Of a DNA stretch of 64,000 bases, positions 29,660 through 38,727 are shown piece after piece; positions within the stretch are counted from its first letter, which is position 1; each line of letters begins with the position of its first letter. This DNA is from Brevundimonas sp. G8. Its GTDB lineage: Bacteria; Pseudomonadota; Alphaproteobacteria; Caulobacterales; Caulobacteraceae. The notes under the pieces were generated by a model that had not been told where the DNA came from, made no database searches, and was given only the letters and a program-made list of their open reading frames with translations. Location of the stretch: positions 619,733 to 683,732 of the forward strand of contig NZ_LR732816.1 in the NCBI RefSeq assembly GCF_902506205.1, read 5' to 3'. The position numbers and the translations under genes were made by a program.

Positions 29660-30400
29660 ATGCGGCGCAGCATCGACGAGCTTCGAACCTTCTACGGCGA
29701 GCCGACCGGGGCCTTGGCGCGACGGCTGGTGGCGCGACGGCTGGACGACGCATGGGGCGAGGCGGCCGATTGCGACGTGCTGGGCATCGGCTATGCGACG
29801 CCGTGGCTGGACGCCTTCGTCGGCGCCCGGCGCGTGGTCGCGGCCATGCCGGGCGGCCAGGGGGTCGAACACTGGCCGACGGTCGGGCGCAACCGCACCC
29901 TGCTGGTGGACGACCGCCGCCTGCCCTTCCCCGCCGGATCCTTCGACCGCATCCTGCTGGTCCATGCGCTGGAGGAGGCCGACGATCCCGCCGCCCTGCT
30001 GCTGGAAGCCGTCCGGGCGCTGGCCCCCACAGGGCGGATCATCCTGGCGGCGGCGGCGCGGGGCGGCCTGTGGGCCCGGGCCGACAACACCCCCTTCGGT
30101 CATGGGCGGCCCTTCACCCGGCGTCAGCTGGAAGGACTGGTGCGCGACGTGGGACTGGAGCCGATGGCCTGGTCCCAGACGCTGTATGCGCCGCCGTGGG
30201 GGCCGATGCTGCCGCTGGCCGAAGGGTTCGAACAGGTGGGCCGTCGCGTCTTTCCGGGAACCGCCGGCCTGATCCTGCTGGAGGCTTCGCGCCAGAGCTA
30301 CGCCCGCATCCGACCCAGCGGCCATGCCCAGCGCGTCGCCGCCCCGGTCCTGACGCCCCAGCCCGCCGCCCTCTCGTCGCGGCGCAAAGGGCACGACTGA
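29660..30400 (+). CDS. class I SAM-dependent methyltransferase
   Basis: A 246-residue protein with a degenerate Rossmann-type SAM pocket: DVLGIGYATPWLDAF (motif I), the acidic LLVDDRRLPFPAGSFDRIL and VHALEEADDPAALLLEAVRAL; later GRIILAAAARGGLWARAD. The C-terminus carries an unrelated basic Ser/Arg stretch. These marks match the UbiE/COQ5-like 'methyltransferase domain' group in alphaproteobacteria. Substrate unknown. Divergent from gloB (46 bases between starts). Confidence 0.82.
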   Translation: MRRSIDELRTFYGEPTGALARRLVARRLDDAWGEAADCDVLGIGYATPWLDAFVGARRVVAAMPGGQGVEHWPTVGRNRTLLVDDRRLPFPAGSFDRILLVHALEEADDPAALLLEAVRALAPTGRIILAAAARGGLWARADNTPFGHGRPFTRRQLEGLVRDVGLEPMAWSQTLYAPPWGPMLPLAEGFEQVGRRVFPGTAGLILLEASRQSYARIRPSGHAQRVAAPVLTPQPAALSSRRKGHD

Positions 30401-30448
30401 CGCGGAGTTGACCCGGGCGCCATCTGGTCGGCGAGGGGAAACCGCCTT

Positions 30449-30973
30449 ATGGCGAAGATCATGCACCGACTGATCCTGATGCGGCACGCCCAGGCCGAAA
30501 CCTCCGCCCCCTCCGGCGGCGGCGACGAGGCCCGCCCCCTGTCCGCCGCCGGCCGCGCAGAGGCCCTGCTGATGGGCCGCGCCCTGGCAGAACGTGGGCT
30601 GAAGCCGGACCTGGCCCTGGTCTCCAGCGCCGTGCGCACGCGCCAGACATGGGAACAGATGCACGACGCCTTCGGCGATGTCGAAGTGCGCGACGAGGCG
30701 GCGCTCTACAACGCCGGTTCGGACGTGATCCGCCGCTTCGTCGAAAACAGCGAGGACGAGGCCGGCTGCCTGCTGATCCTGGCCCACAATCCGGGCGTCC
30801 ATGTGCTGGCGGCCGAATATCTGATCGAGAGCGCCGCCTCACCGGCCGTGGTGGACAAGCTGTCGGGCGGTTTCCCGACCGGCGCGGCCGCCCTGTTCAC
30901 CGTCGATGTCGCGGGCCGCTGCACCTACGAAGGCTTCCTGACGCCGCGTGCTTTGGGCGCGCCTTCGGCATGA
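30449..30973 (+). CDS. SixA-like histidine phosphatase
   Basis: A 174-residue phosphatase of the histidine phosphatase superfamily: LILMRHAQAE (RHG-like motif with catalytic His) near the N-terminus, LVSSAVRTRQTWEQM and LLILAHNPGVHVLA (second catalytic His). SixA dephosphorylates phospho-His of a phosphotransfer domain in E. coli; the actual target here is unknown. First gene of a three-gene run; its TGA overlaps the next ATG by four bases. Confidence 0.88.
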   Translation: MAKIMHRLILMRHAQAETSAPSGGGDEARPLSAAGRAEALLMGRALAERGLKPDLALVSSAVRTRQTWEQMHDAFGDVEVRDEAALYNAGSDVIRRFVENSEDEAGCLLILAHNPGVHVLAAEYLIESAASPAVVDKLSGGFPTGAAALFTVDVAGRCTYEGFLTPRALGAPSA

Positions 30974-31329
30974 GCCCCACACGCATGCCCGAAGCCGCCT
31001 ACAAGATCGTCGACGCCGCCGAATGGCGCGCCGCAATCGCCGAGGGCCGCTATGACGGCGCGCCTGTCGATTTGGCCGACGGCTACATCCACATGTCCGC
31101 CGAGGCGCAACTCGCCGAGACCGCGCGGCGTCACTTCGCGGGGCGCAGCGACCTTCTGCTGCTGACGGTGGACCTGAGCCGGTTCGGCGACGACCTGGTG
31201 TGGGAGCCGTCGCGCGGCGCCGACCTGTTCCCGCATCTCTATGCCCCCCTGCCGGTCTCCGCCGTCACGGCGTCGCGCGCCTTCTCGGTCACCACCGACG
31301 GCGAGATGGCGTTCGAGGACGACCAATGA
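30970..31329 (+). CDS. DUF952 family protein
   Basis: A 119-residue cytoplasmic protein with the family's YKIVDAAEWRAAIAEGRY start, ADGYIHMSAEAQLAETA (conserved HxS motif) and ADLFPHLYAPLPVSAV. Fold resembles ADP-ribosyltransferase-like folds but the reaction is not established. Overlaps both neighbours by four bases (ATGA), which ties it to pyrD. Confidence 0.88.
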   Translation: MSPTRMPEAAYKIVDAAEWRAAIAEGRYDGAPVDLADGYIHMSAEAQLAETARRHFAGRSDLLLLTVDLSRFGDDLVWEPSRGADLFPHLYAPLPVSAVTASRAFSVTTDGEMAFEDDQ

Positions 31330-32384
31330 GCCTGACCGACTTCCTAGCGGGGGGGAGCGCCGCCCTGCTGCGACGGCTGGACCCGGAACAGGCGCACCAG
31401 TTGGCGATCAAGGGGCTGGCCTTGGCTCCGCTCCCCGCGCCGCCCGCCGACGATCCGATCCTGCATACGCGTCTGGCCGGTCTGGACCTGCCCAACCCGG
31501 TCGGTCTGGCGGCGGGTCTGGACAAGAACGGCGAGGCCCTGCGCGGCCTGTCGCGCCTGGGCTTCGGCTTCGTCGAATGCGGCTCGGTCACCCCGCGCGC
31601 CCAGGCCGGCAATCCCAAGCCCCGCCTGTTCCGCCTCAGCGAGGACCGGGCCATCATCAACCGGATGGGGTTCAACAACGCCGGACTGGGCGCCTTCGCC
31701 GCGCGGCTGGACCACCGTCCCTCGGGCGTGATCGTCGGCGCCAATCTGGGGGCCAACAAGGATACTGAGGACAAAGCGGCCGACTATGTGGCGGGGCTGG
31801 AGCGACTGGCCGGTCGCGCATCATACTTCACCGTCAACATATCCTCGCCTAATACGCCGGGCCTACGCGCGCTTCAGGGCCGCGAGCAGCTGGACGACCT
31901 GCTGGGTCGTATCGACGCCGCCCGCCCCGCCATGGGGCCCGAGCGCGTGCCGGTCTTCCTGAAGATCGCGCCCGACCTGATCGCCGACGAGATCGGCATG
32001 ATCGTCGAGGCGTCGCTGGCGCACCGGATCGACGGCCTGATCGTGTCCAACACCACGCTGGAACGCCCCGACATGCTGCGCTCGCCCGACGCGTACGAGA
32101 CCGGCGGCCTGTCAGGCGCCCCCATCCGTCCGTTCGCGGAAAAAGCCCTGCTCGCGGCGGCCGAGGCGGCGGGCGGTCGCCTGCCCCTGATCGCGGTCGG
32201 TGGCATCGACAGCGGGGCCGAGGCCTATGCCCGCATCCGCCTGGGCGCCACGGCGGTCCAGATCTATTCCGCCCTGATCTACGAGGGGCCGGGCCTGGTC
32301 GCCCGCATCAAGCGCGACCTGGCCGCACGCCTGCGCGCGGACGGCTTTTCCACAGTCGCGGAGGCGATCGGCTCACCCCGTTGA
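31326..32384 (+). CDS. pyrD: dihydroorotate dehydrogenase (quinone), class 2
   Basis: A 352-residue membrane-associated FMN enzyme of pyrimidine synthesis, oxidising dihydroorotate with quinone. N-terminal helix with RRLDPEQAHQLAIKGL is the class 2 quinone-tunnel extension. LPNPVGLAAGLDKNGEAL and VECGSVTPRAQAGNPKPRLF bind FMN; the catalytic Ser is in FTVNISSPNTPGLRALQ; then VSNTTLERPD and IAVGGIDSGAEAYARI. ATG overlaps the DUF952 stop. Last gene of the operon. Confidence 0.95.
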   Translation: MSLTDFLAGGSAALLRRLDPEQAHQLAIKGLALAPLPAPPADDPILHTRLAGLDLPNPVGLAAGLDKNGEALRGLSRLGFGFVECGSVTPRAQAGNPKPRLFRLSEDRAIINRMGFNNAGLGAFAARLDHRPSGVIVGANLGANKDTEDKAADYVAGLERLAGRASYFTVNISSPNTPGLRALQGREQLDDLLGRIDAARPAMGPERVPVFLKIAPDLIADEIGMIVEASLAHRIDGLIVSNTTLERPDMLRSPDAYETGGLSGAPIRPFAEKALLAAAEAAGGRLPLIAVGGIDSGAEAYARIRLGATAVQIYSALIYEGPGLVARIKRDLAARLRADGFSTVAEAIGSPR

Positions 32385-32454
32385 CGGAGCGTTAGGCTCG
32401 ATCGGCATAGTCTGGCCGACGCGAACGGCCTGCGTTCGTCATTCGAGGGCCTGC

Positions 32455-34341
32455 ATGAAGTCGACCGTCGTCGATAAGGCTGAAAACGGCTGGACCGCCG
32501 CCGTGCGCCAACGTCGTGGCGCGCTGCTGCAACGTATCGCCTTGGGCTGCGCGGTCGCGCTGGTCGTCACGCCGATGGTGGGCGTCTGGTTCAGCCTGAG
32601 CTGGGTCGTGCTCTATGTCGCGTGCCAGGGCGTCGAACTGGTCGTCTTCGGTCCGGTCGCGCGCGGCGACAGGGGCGAGATGTCCACGGCGCGCAAGGTC
32701 GCCGGATGCATCGCCCTGGCCGTTAGCGCTACGGTGTTCGGCGGTCTCTCTCTTATCATGTGGCAGATCGGCGGCCCTTTGGGCGGGGTATGCGCCGCCT
32801 TGATGCTGCCGGCCATCATGCTGTCGTCCATGACGACCGCCGCCCGCTGCCAGCCGATGATGATCGCCAGCCTGGCGCCGCAGGTGCTGTATCTGCTGAC
32901 GACCCCCTTCTTCGCCTATGCGTTCGGCGCGCCCGCACCCTTGGTGATGACAGCCGCGGCGACGGTGGTCCTGTATGCCTTCTACGTCGTCATCACCTGG
33001 CAGCGGATAAGCGACACGACCACGAACCTGAGCCGCGCCCATGCCGAGGCCGAGGACCTGCGCCTCAAGGCCGAACACAGCCTGGCCGATCACACTGCGT
33101 TCCTGGCCGCCGTGGGTCACGATCTACGCACGCCCATCGGCGCCATCCTGACCGGCGCCGCCGAACTGCGCGCACCCGATTCCCAGTCCCGCGCCAGCGC
33201 CAACCTGATCACCGACGCCGGTCTGATGATGAAGGCTTTGCTGGACGACCTGCTGGACCACAGCCGCATCGGCGCGGGTCGCATGACGGTCGAGGCCAAC
33301 GACTTCGACCTGCGTCAGATGCTGGCCCAGACGCTTCAACTGTGGCGCGGCATGGCCGACGCCAAGGGCCTGAAGCTGCGTGTCGAGGGCGCCAATGGCG
33401 TCCCGCGCCGGGTCAAGGGCGACGTGATGCGTATCCGTCAGGTGCTCAACAACCTGATGTCGAACGCGATGAAGTTCACCGAGGAAGGCCAGATCACCCT
33501 GCGGGTCCAGGCCTGGTCCGAGGAACCGTCGGGCTACGCCCTGCTGTTCGAGATCGTCGACACCGGCCCCGGCATGACGACCGACCAGTTGGCGCGCCTG
33601 TTCACCCCCTTCGATCAGACGGCCGACGGCGTCGGCGCCCGCTATGGCGGCTCGGGCCTGGGCCTGGCGATCAGCCGCAATCTGGTCGATCTGATGGGCG
33701 GACGGCTGACGGTGCGCAGCGCGCCCGGCCAGGGGTCGCGCTTCACCGTCTCCTTGGTTTTGCCAAAGGGCGAGGACGCCGAGCCGCTCGTGGAGATCGT
33801 CGAGGAAAGCCGCCTGGACATCGCCCGGTCGCTGGTGCCCTTCATGCCCGCCGTCCAGCCCGTCGTTGCGGCGGCGCCCGAGCCGACGCCCGAACCTGTG
33901 AAGGCCGAAGCTGAGGTCGAACCCGACGACGCCGGCGACCAGCCTCTGCGTCTGCTGGTCGTGGACGATCACGACATCAACCGCCGCGCGGTGCAGTTGA
34001 TCCTTCAGCCGCTGGGCTGCGAGATCACCACCGCCGCCGATGGTCTGATCGCCTTGCAGCGCTGCGAGGAAGCCGTCTTCGACGTCATCTTCATGGATGT
34101 GCGGATGCCCGAACTGGACGGGCGCGAGACCACGCGTCGCCTGCGCGCCGGCGGCGGCCCCAATGCCAGCACACCCGTCGTCGCCGTCACCGCCGACACC
34201 GCGCCCGAGGATGTCGCGGCGTGTCAGGCGGCCGGTATGGCCTATTTCGTCTCCAAGCCCCTGACGCCCACCGCCCTGATCGGCGCCCTGCAACACGTCC
34301 TGGACGAGACCGCCGCTCAGGCCCGGACCGAGGCCGCCTGA
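32455..34341 (+). CDS. membrane-bound hybrid sensor histidine kinase/response regulator
   Basis: A 628-residue hybrid kinase. Six hydrophobic segments fill about residues 22-185. The HisKA domain has His222 in LAAVGHDLRTPIGAILTGAA, and HATPase motifs are NNLMSNAMKFTEEG, DTGPGMTTDQL and GGSGLGLAI. A Pro/Glu-rich linker (about 470-500) leads to a receiver with Asp548 in DVIFMDVRMPELDG. The membrane part has no long periplasmic loop, so the signal is probably read in or near the bilayer. The end overlaps the convergent vsr gene by 25 bases. Confidence 0.92.
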   Translation: MKSTVVDKAENGWTAAVRQRRGALLQRIALGCAVALVVTPMVGVWFSLSWVVLYVACQGVELVVFGPVARGDRGEMSTARKVAGCIALAVSATVFGGLSLIMWQIGGPLGGVCAALMLPAIMLSSMTTAARCQPMMIASLAPQVLYLLTTPFFAYAFGAPAPLVMTAAATVVLYAFYVVITWQRISDTTTNLSRAHAEAEDLRLKAEHSLADHTAFLAAVGHDLRTPIGAILTGAAELRAPDSQSRASANLITDAGLMMKALLDDLLDHSRIGAGRMTVEANDFDLRQMLAQTLQLWRGMADAKGLKLRVEGANGVPRRVKGDVMRIRQVLNNLMSNAMKFTEEGQITLRVQAWSEEPSGYALLFEIVDTGPGMTTDQLARLFTPFDQTADGVGARYGGSGLGLAISRNLVDLMGGRLTVRSAPGQGSRFTVSLVLPKGEDAEPLVEIVEESRLDIARSLVPFMPAVQPVVAAAPEPTPEPVKAEAEVEPDDAGDQPLRLLVVDDHDINRRAVQLILQPLGCEITTAADGLIALQRCEEAVFDVIFMDVRMPELDGRETTRRLRAGGGPNASTPVVAVTADTAPEDVAACQAAGMAYFVSKPLTPTALIGALQHVLDETAAQARTEAA

Positions 34342-34748
34342 TCCCTGACGGCGGCGACCAGGGTCGCGGCGAAACCGGGCTGCCGCATCTCGCATTCCCA
34401 CACCGTCATGACGCGCCAGCCTGACGCCTCCAGCGCCTGAACGGCGGCGACGTCGCGGTTGCGATTTCGGGCGATCTTGGCGATCCAGTAGTCGGAGTTG
34501 GTCTTGGGCTGGCGCGCGCCGCGCGCACAGTCGTGGCCGTGCCAGAAACAGCCGTGGACGAACAGGGCGATCCGGCGACCCTTCATCGTCACATCCGGCC
34601 GACCGGGCAGACCTGCCCCACCCAGCCGATAACCGATCCCGGCCGTGCGCAGGATCCTGCGCACGGCCAGTTCCGGCGACGTGTCCTTGCCCTTCACGCG
34701 ACGCATCACGGCGCTGCGCTTCTCGGGGCTGAACACATCGGTATTCAT
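34317..34748 (-). CDS. vsr: very short patch repair endonuclease (Vsr)
   Basis: A 143-residue nuclease that nicks 5' of T in T:G mismatches made by cytosine deamination. Family marks: FSPEKRSAVMRRVKGKDTSPE, then GLPGRPDVTMKGRRIALFVHGCFWHGHDC and the C-terminal NRDVAAVQALEASGWRVMTVWECE. The GCFWHGHDC and GRPDV motifs hold the zinc and catalytic residues. Vsr genes usually sit beside a cytosine-5 methyltransferase; none is present here. Its 3' end overlaps the kinase gene. Confidence 0.92.
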   Translation of the reverse strand: MNTDVFSPEKRSAVMRRVKGKDTSPELAVRRILRTAGIGYRLGGAGLPGRPDVTMKGRRIALFVHGCFWHGHDCARGARQPKTNSDYWIAKIARNRNRDVAAVQALEASGWRVMTVWECEMRQPGFAATLVAAVRDQAASVRA

Positions 34749-34800
34749 CTGATGTCGATCCAGGCTACCGCGTCGCTACTTGAGCCTGAACCGACGACCA

Positions 34801-35286
34801 TCACAGCTGCGCGAGCAAATGCTCGGCGGAAGACACCTTGAACTCGCCGCCCTGTTCGATATTCAGCTGGGTGACGACGCCGTCCTTGACCAGCATCGAA
34901 TAGCGCTGCGAACGCTCGCCCAGGCCGAAGCCCGACCCGTCCAGCACCAGGCCCAGGGCCTTGGTCAGTTCGCCGTTGCCGTCGGCCAGCATGACGATGC
35001 TGTCGTCGGTGATGTCCTGGCTGTCGGCCCAGGCCTTCATGACGAAGGCGTCGTTGACCGAGATGCAGGCGACCGTATCCACGCCCTTGCCCTGGATGTC
35101 GGCCAGGTGATCCTTGAAGCCCGGCAAATGGCGCGCCGAGCAGGTCGGGGTGAAGGCGCCGGGCACGGCGAACAGAGCCACGGTCTTGCCCGCGAAGATG
35201 TCGGCGGTGCTGACGGGCTTGGGCCCTTCGGCGGTCGCCTGGGCGAGGGTCGCGTTCGGGATGCGATCGCCGATCTGGATGGTCAT
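34801..35286 (-). CDS. peroxiredoxin, Prx5 type
   Basis: A 161-residue thiol peroxidase. Active-site Cys49 with Thr46 lies in VPGAFTPTCSARHLPGF. Further marks are IQGKGVDTVACISVNDAFVM and AWADSQDITDDSIVMLADGN. This class reduces hydrogen peroxide and alkyl peroxides using glutathione or thioredoxin; a second resolving Cys pair is not obvious, so glutathione recycling is likely (inferred). Monocistronic, with a YqgE gene divergent 126 bases away. Confidence 0.92.
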   Translation of the reverse strand: MTIQIGDRIPNATLAQATAEGPKPVSTADIFAGKTVALFAVPGAFTPTCSARHLPGFKDHLADIQGKGVDTVACISVNDAFVMKAWADSQDITDDSIVMLADGNGELTKALGLVLDGSGFGLGERSQRYSMLVKDGVVTQLNIEQGGEFKVSSAEHLLAQL

Positions 35287-35412
35287 GATTGTCTCGCTGA
35301 GGTTGGGGCTGACGGGTTAGGAAACACCGCCTGCGACACATAGAGAGCGCCGCCGGGACCGCAAGCGTCCGCTCGACTTGCAAGCGCCGCTTTCGCGACC
35401 GATGATCGGATC

Positions 35413-35982
35413 ATGAGCCAAGCCTCCACCCTGACCGGCCGCCTGCTGGTCGCCATGCCCGGTATCGACGATCCCCGGTTCGAACACGCCGTCATCCTGA
35501 TCTGCGCCCACGGCCCCGACCATGCGATGGGGCTGCGGCTGGACCGGCCGGCGCCGGGCGTGGATCTGAAGACGGTGCTGGACAAGCTGGAGGCCCCGGC
35601 CCCGGATCAGTCGATCGGCCGTGCGGTCCTTATGGGCGGGCCGGTCGAGCGCGAGCGCGGCTTCGTATTGCATACCGACGACTGGATGATCGGCGACGAC
35701 AGCCTGCCGTTCGGCGACGGCCTGGCCATGACCGGCACGCGCGAGGCCCTGGCCGCCATGACCGATGCGGTTGCAGGACCAAGCCGTTCCGCCCTGCTGC
35801 TGGGCTATGCCGGCTGGGGCGAGGGGCAGTTGGAGGAGGAGTTGGCCGAGAACGTCTGGCTGACCGCCGACGCCGATCTCGATCTGATCTTCGACGGCGA
35901 ACACACGTCGAAATGGACGCGCGCCCTGGCCCAGATGGGCGTGGACGCGGCCATGCTGTCCAGCCAGGGCGGCCGGGCCTAG
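35413..35982 (+). CDS. YqgE/AlgH family protein
   Basis: A 189-residue cytoplasmic protein with the family pattern LTGRLLVAMPGIDDPRFEHAV, CAHGPDHAMGLRLDRP, VLMGGPVERERGFVLHTDDW and LLGYAGWGEGQLEEELAENVW. Function is not firmly known (linked to envelope and alginate regulation in gammaproteobacteria). Length matches the family (about 185). Confidence 0.93.
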   Translation: MSQASTLTGRLLVAMPGIDDPRFEHAVILICAHGPDHAMGLRLDRPAPGVDLKTVLDKLEAPAPDQSIGRAVLMGGPVERERGFVLHTDDWMIGDDSLPFGDGLAMTGTREALAAMTDAVAGPSRSALLLGYAGWGEGQLEEELAENVWLTADADLDLIFDGEHTSKWTRALAQMGVDAAMLSSQGGRA

Positions 35983-36005
35983 AGCCCAACCGCCCGTTTC
36001 GGGGC

Positions 36006-36842
36006 TTAGAAGCGGTAGTTCATGCCAATGCGGAACATGTGGGTTCCGAACTTGCCGTTGCTGCGGATCATGTCGGTGCCCGTCGTGTTCGGGGCCGAGA
36101 TGAACGGGTTGGCGGCCGGGGTCGTGCCGGTGTTGCCGACGCGGATCACCGGGCTTTCGACGTCCAGCGAGGTGTACAGGTATTCGCCGTTGACGGTCAG
36201 GCCGCGACCCAGGGCGTATTCCACGCCGCCGCCGGCCTGCCAGCCGTCGCCGTCATCGCTTTCACTGGTTTCGGTGAAGCTGTTGGCCTGGTTCGAGGTG
36301 CGGAACTTGTTCTCGAACTTGCCATAGGCGTAACCGCCGGTGCCGTAGATCAGGGCGGGGCCGTAGGCGTAGCCCAGCTTCAGACGGGCGGCCGCTGTGC
36401 TCTCCAGCTCGCGCGTGAAGGTGTAGAAGGCCGGGGTGGTCGAGAAGCCGGTCACCGAGTCCTGAACGTTGTTGACGCTGTATTCGGCCAGGGCGCCGAC
36501 GACGAAGTTGCCGAACTGCATGTCGTAGCCGGCGCGGACGCCCGCTTCGACGCCGTCGTTGTCGTCACGGCAGCCGGTGCCGGGCGCGGTGCTGGTCGCC
36601 ATGCCGCCGCAGTAGCCGGGGCTGAAGGCGTTGGCGCCGAGCGCGGTCGAAACCTGGTCGCCATAGCGGCCGTCCAGATTGCGGTCGAAGCCGAGGTTTT
36701 CGTCACCGTCGTCGTTCGACTGGTTGTAGCCGCCGAAGATGCCGACGTACGGGCCGGACCAGTCAGGGGCGACCGATTGCGCCAGGGCGGGAGTGGAGAC
36801 CATGGCCAGCGCCAAGGCGCTGGAGGCGAGTGTTTTGATCAT
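36006..36842 (-). CDS. outer membrane beta-barrel protein (OmpA-like/PF13505 type)
   Basis: A 278-residue porin-like protein. Signal peptide MIKTLASSALALAMVSTPALAQ, then WSGPYVGIFGGYNQS typical of the 8-stranded Omp_b-brl family. Alternating strands follow, such as GNFVVGALAEYSVNN and ALIYGTGGYAYGKFE, with a C-terminal MFRIGMNYRF ending in Phe for BAM recognition. Loops are Asn/Asp/Thr rich. Two Cys (GYCGG, GCRDD) may form a loop disulfide. Physiological role unknown. Confidence 0.9.
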   Translation of the reverse strand: MIKTLASSALALAMVSTPALAQSVAPDWSGPYVGIFGGYNQSNDDGDENLGFDRNLDGRYGDQVSTALGANAFSPGYCGGMATSTAPGTGCRDDNDGVEAGVRAGYDMQFGNFVVGALAEYSVNNVQDSVTGFSTTPAFYTFTRELESTAAARLKLGYAYGPALIYGTGGYAYGKFENKFRTSNQANSFTETSESDDGDGWQAGGGVEYALGRGLTVNGEYLYTSLDVESPVIRVGNTGTTPAANPFISAPNTTGTDMIRSNGKFGTHMFRIGMNYRF

Positions 36843-36978
36843 GGGGAGGCTTTCGTGCCAAAAGTGCGGGCGCGATATCCCCGCTCGCCGTCACAAAAGC
36901 CAAACTGGCCGAGGCGTTCCCGATAAATCCAGAGCTAAATGTCGCACATCCAAATGCTGCGTTGCGACGTATGGGGGC

Positions 36979-38709
36979 CTAACGCGTCGCCATCGACACC
37001 AGCAGCGCCAGCAACAGCAGCAGGCTGACCCCCTGCCAGAACCGCACCGGATCGCGCTCGATCAGGGACAGTTGGCGCGGCGACGGGGCGGCGACGGCGC
37101 TGCCGGTTTCCAGCACGTGGATCAGCTCCTCGACGTCTTCGAACCGTTCGTTCGGATCGACGGCTGCGGCGCGCATGATGGCCGCCTCCAGCCAGGCGGG
37201 CATGTCCGGCCGATGCCGCGTCGGGGCAACGGGCGCCCGGTCGAAACGCGGCGCATCGGCCGGATCGACCTCGCCCCACGGATAGGTGCGGGTGAACAGC
37301 CGATACAGCGTCACCCCCAGGGCGAACTGGTCGGTCGCGGCGTTCCCGCTCTCGCCCGCATACATTTCGGGGGCCTTGTAGCCTGCGGTGCCGGGCGCCT
37401 CGGCCTCGGCGAACTCCTCGGCCAGCCGCAGGCGCGCCACCCCCAGATCGACCAGCTTCAGCCCGCCGGTCGCCTCCAGGATCACATTGTCCGGCTTGAT
37501 GTCGCGGTGAGTCACCCCCGCCCGGTGCAGGGCCGAAACGGCGCGTGACAGACGCAGGGCCACGCCGATCCCCTCTGCGATCTCGAACGGCCCCTCCTCC
37601 GCTAGCCGCGCATGCAGGGTCTGACCGGCATAAAAGGGCTGGGCGATATAGAGCCGGCTCTGGCGGCCCGCATCCAGGCTCAGAACCTTGCCGACGAACG
37701 GGCTGTCGATGCGCCGACCGATGAAGGCCTCGCGCAGGAAGGCGGTGCGCGCGCCGCGCTCGGACACCACGGCGGGCTTGGGGAACTTCAGCACCACCAT
37801 GCCTCCGTCGCCCAACGTGTCCTTGCCCAGGAACAGCCGCGTATAGCGCCCGTCGGCGACCAGCCGCTGCAAGGCGAAGCCGTCGACATTGTCGCCCACG
37901 GCGGGCGGCGGCAGGATGGCTAGACCTTCCGCCTCGGCCGTGATCGCCTCCCAGTCGGGCGCGCCGGTGCGGACCACGTCGATGACGATGGCGGTGGCGT
38001 TGTCGCGCGCGCCCGTCGCCTCGACCTCGGCCAGGATCGCGTGTGCGTCGGCATCGGGCGAGCTGCGCCGTCTCAGCAGGCCCGCAATCACCGCATCGGC
38101 CAGCACCCCATGCACGCCGTCGGTAGTCAGCAGCAGCCGGTCGTGCGGCTCCAGCCGGACCTGACGCACGTCCAGCTTCACATCCGCCTCGATCCCCACC
38201 GCACGGTACAGCACATGGCTGAGCCCCTGCTGAGAACGCGTATGATCCTCGGTCAGCCGCGTCAGCACACCGTCGCGGAAATGCCAGGCCCGGCTGTCAC
38301 CCACATGAAGCGCCGTCGCCTCGCGCCCGCGCAGGATGACCGCCGTGAACGTGGTCGCCGCCCCCTCCATCGCCGGATCGATCTTGCCACGCGAATGGAG
38401 CCAGCGGTTGAAGCCCCTCAGCGCCTTGATCCCGTTGGCGGCGATGCCGTTCAGCGGGTTCTGATCCAGATAGCCGTCGATGAAACTGCGCGTCGTCAGC
38501 TCCGCCGCCATCCGTCCGGCCTTCGACCCCGACACCCCGTCGGCGATGACCGCCACGACCCCATGCTCGCGCTGCTCGGCCGCCGTGCCGATATGGACGC
38601 CGCCAAAATCCTGATTGTCCGCCTTGGGCCCCTGCAAGGTCGCAAAGCCGGCGGCGATCTCCAGTCTGGCGTCGGTCATGGGCGCACTGTGTGGGATCGT
38701 GGCGCCCAT
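36979..38709 (-). CDS. bifunctional PP2C phosphatase/Ser-Thr kinase
   Basis: A 576-residue fusion. The N-terminal PP2C phosphatase has DNQDFGG, VIADGVSGSKAG, HVGDSRAWHFRDG, LLLTTDGVHG and DNATAIV metal/catalytic residues (about 15-240). The C-terminal kinase (about 270-540) has VVLKFPKP (Lys), HRDIKPDNVILE, DLG in place of DFG and GTAGYKAPEM. A final hydrophobic segment, VSLLLLLALLVSMA, anchors it. So kinase and phosphatase share one polypeptide at the membrane. ATG at 38709 or 38679; neither has a strong ribosome site. Similar fusions often sit near nitrate genes, which is not the case here. Confidence 0.92.
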   Translation of the reverse strand: MGATIPHSAPMTDARLEIAAGFATLQGPKADNQDFGGVHIGTAAEQREHGVVAVIADGVSGSKAGRMAAELTTRSFIDGYLDQNPLNGIAANGIKALRGFNRWLHSRGKIDPAMEGAATTFTAVILRGREATALHVGDSRAWHFRDGVLTRLTEDHTRSQQGLSHVLYRAVGIEADVKLDVRQVRLEPHDRLLLTTDGVHGVLADAVIAGLLRRRSSPDADAHAILAEVEATGARDNATAIVIDVVRTGAPDWEAITAEAEGLAILPPPAVGDNVDGFALQRLVADGRYTRLFLGKDTLGDGGMVVLKFPKPAVVSERGARTAFLREAFIGRRIDSPFVGKVLSLDAGRQSRLYIAQPFYAGQTLHARLAEEGPFEIAEGIGVALRLSRAVSALHRAGVTHRDIKPDNVILEATGGLKLVDLGVARLRLAEEFAEAEAPGTAGYKAPEMYAGESGNAATDQFALGVTLYRLFTRTYPWGEVDPADAPRFDRAPVAPTRHRPDMPAWLEAAIMRAAAVDPNERFEDVEELIHVLETGSAVAAPSPRQLSLIERDPVRFWQGVSLLLLLALLVSMATR

Positions 38710-38727
38710 GACTAGGCTGAAGCGCGA

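Noticed and set aside
34317..34341. 25-base overlap between vsr and the hybrid kinase as evidence of a sequencing error
   Set aside because: Both ends are natural for their families, and short convergent overlaps also occur at 22279-22282.
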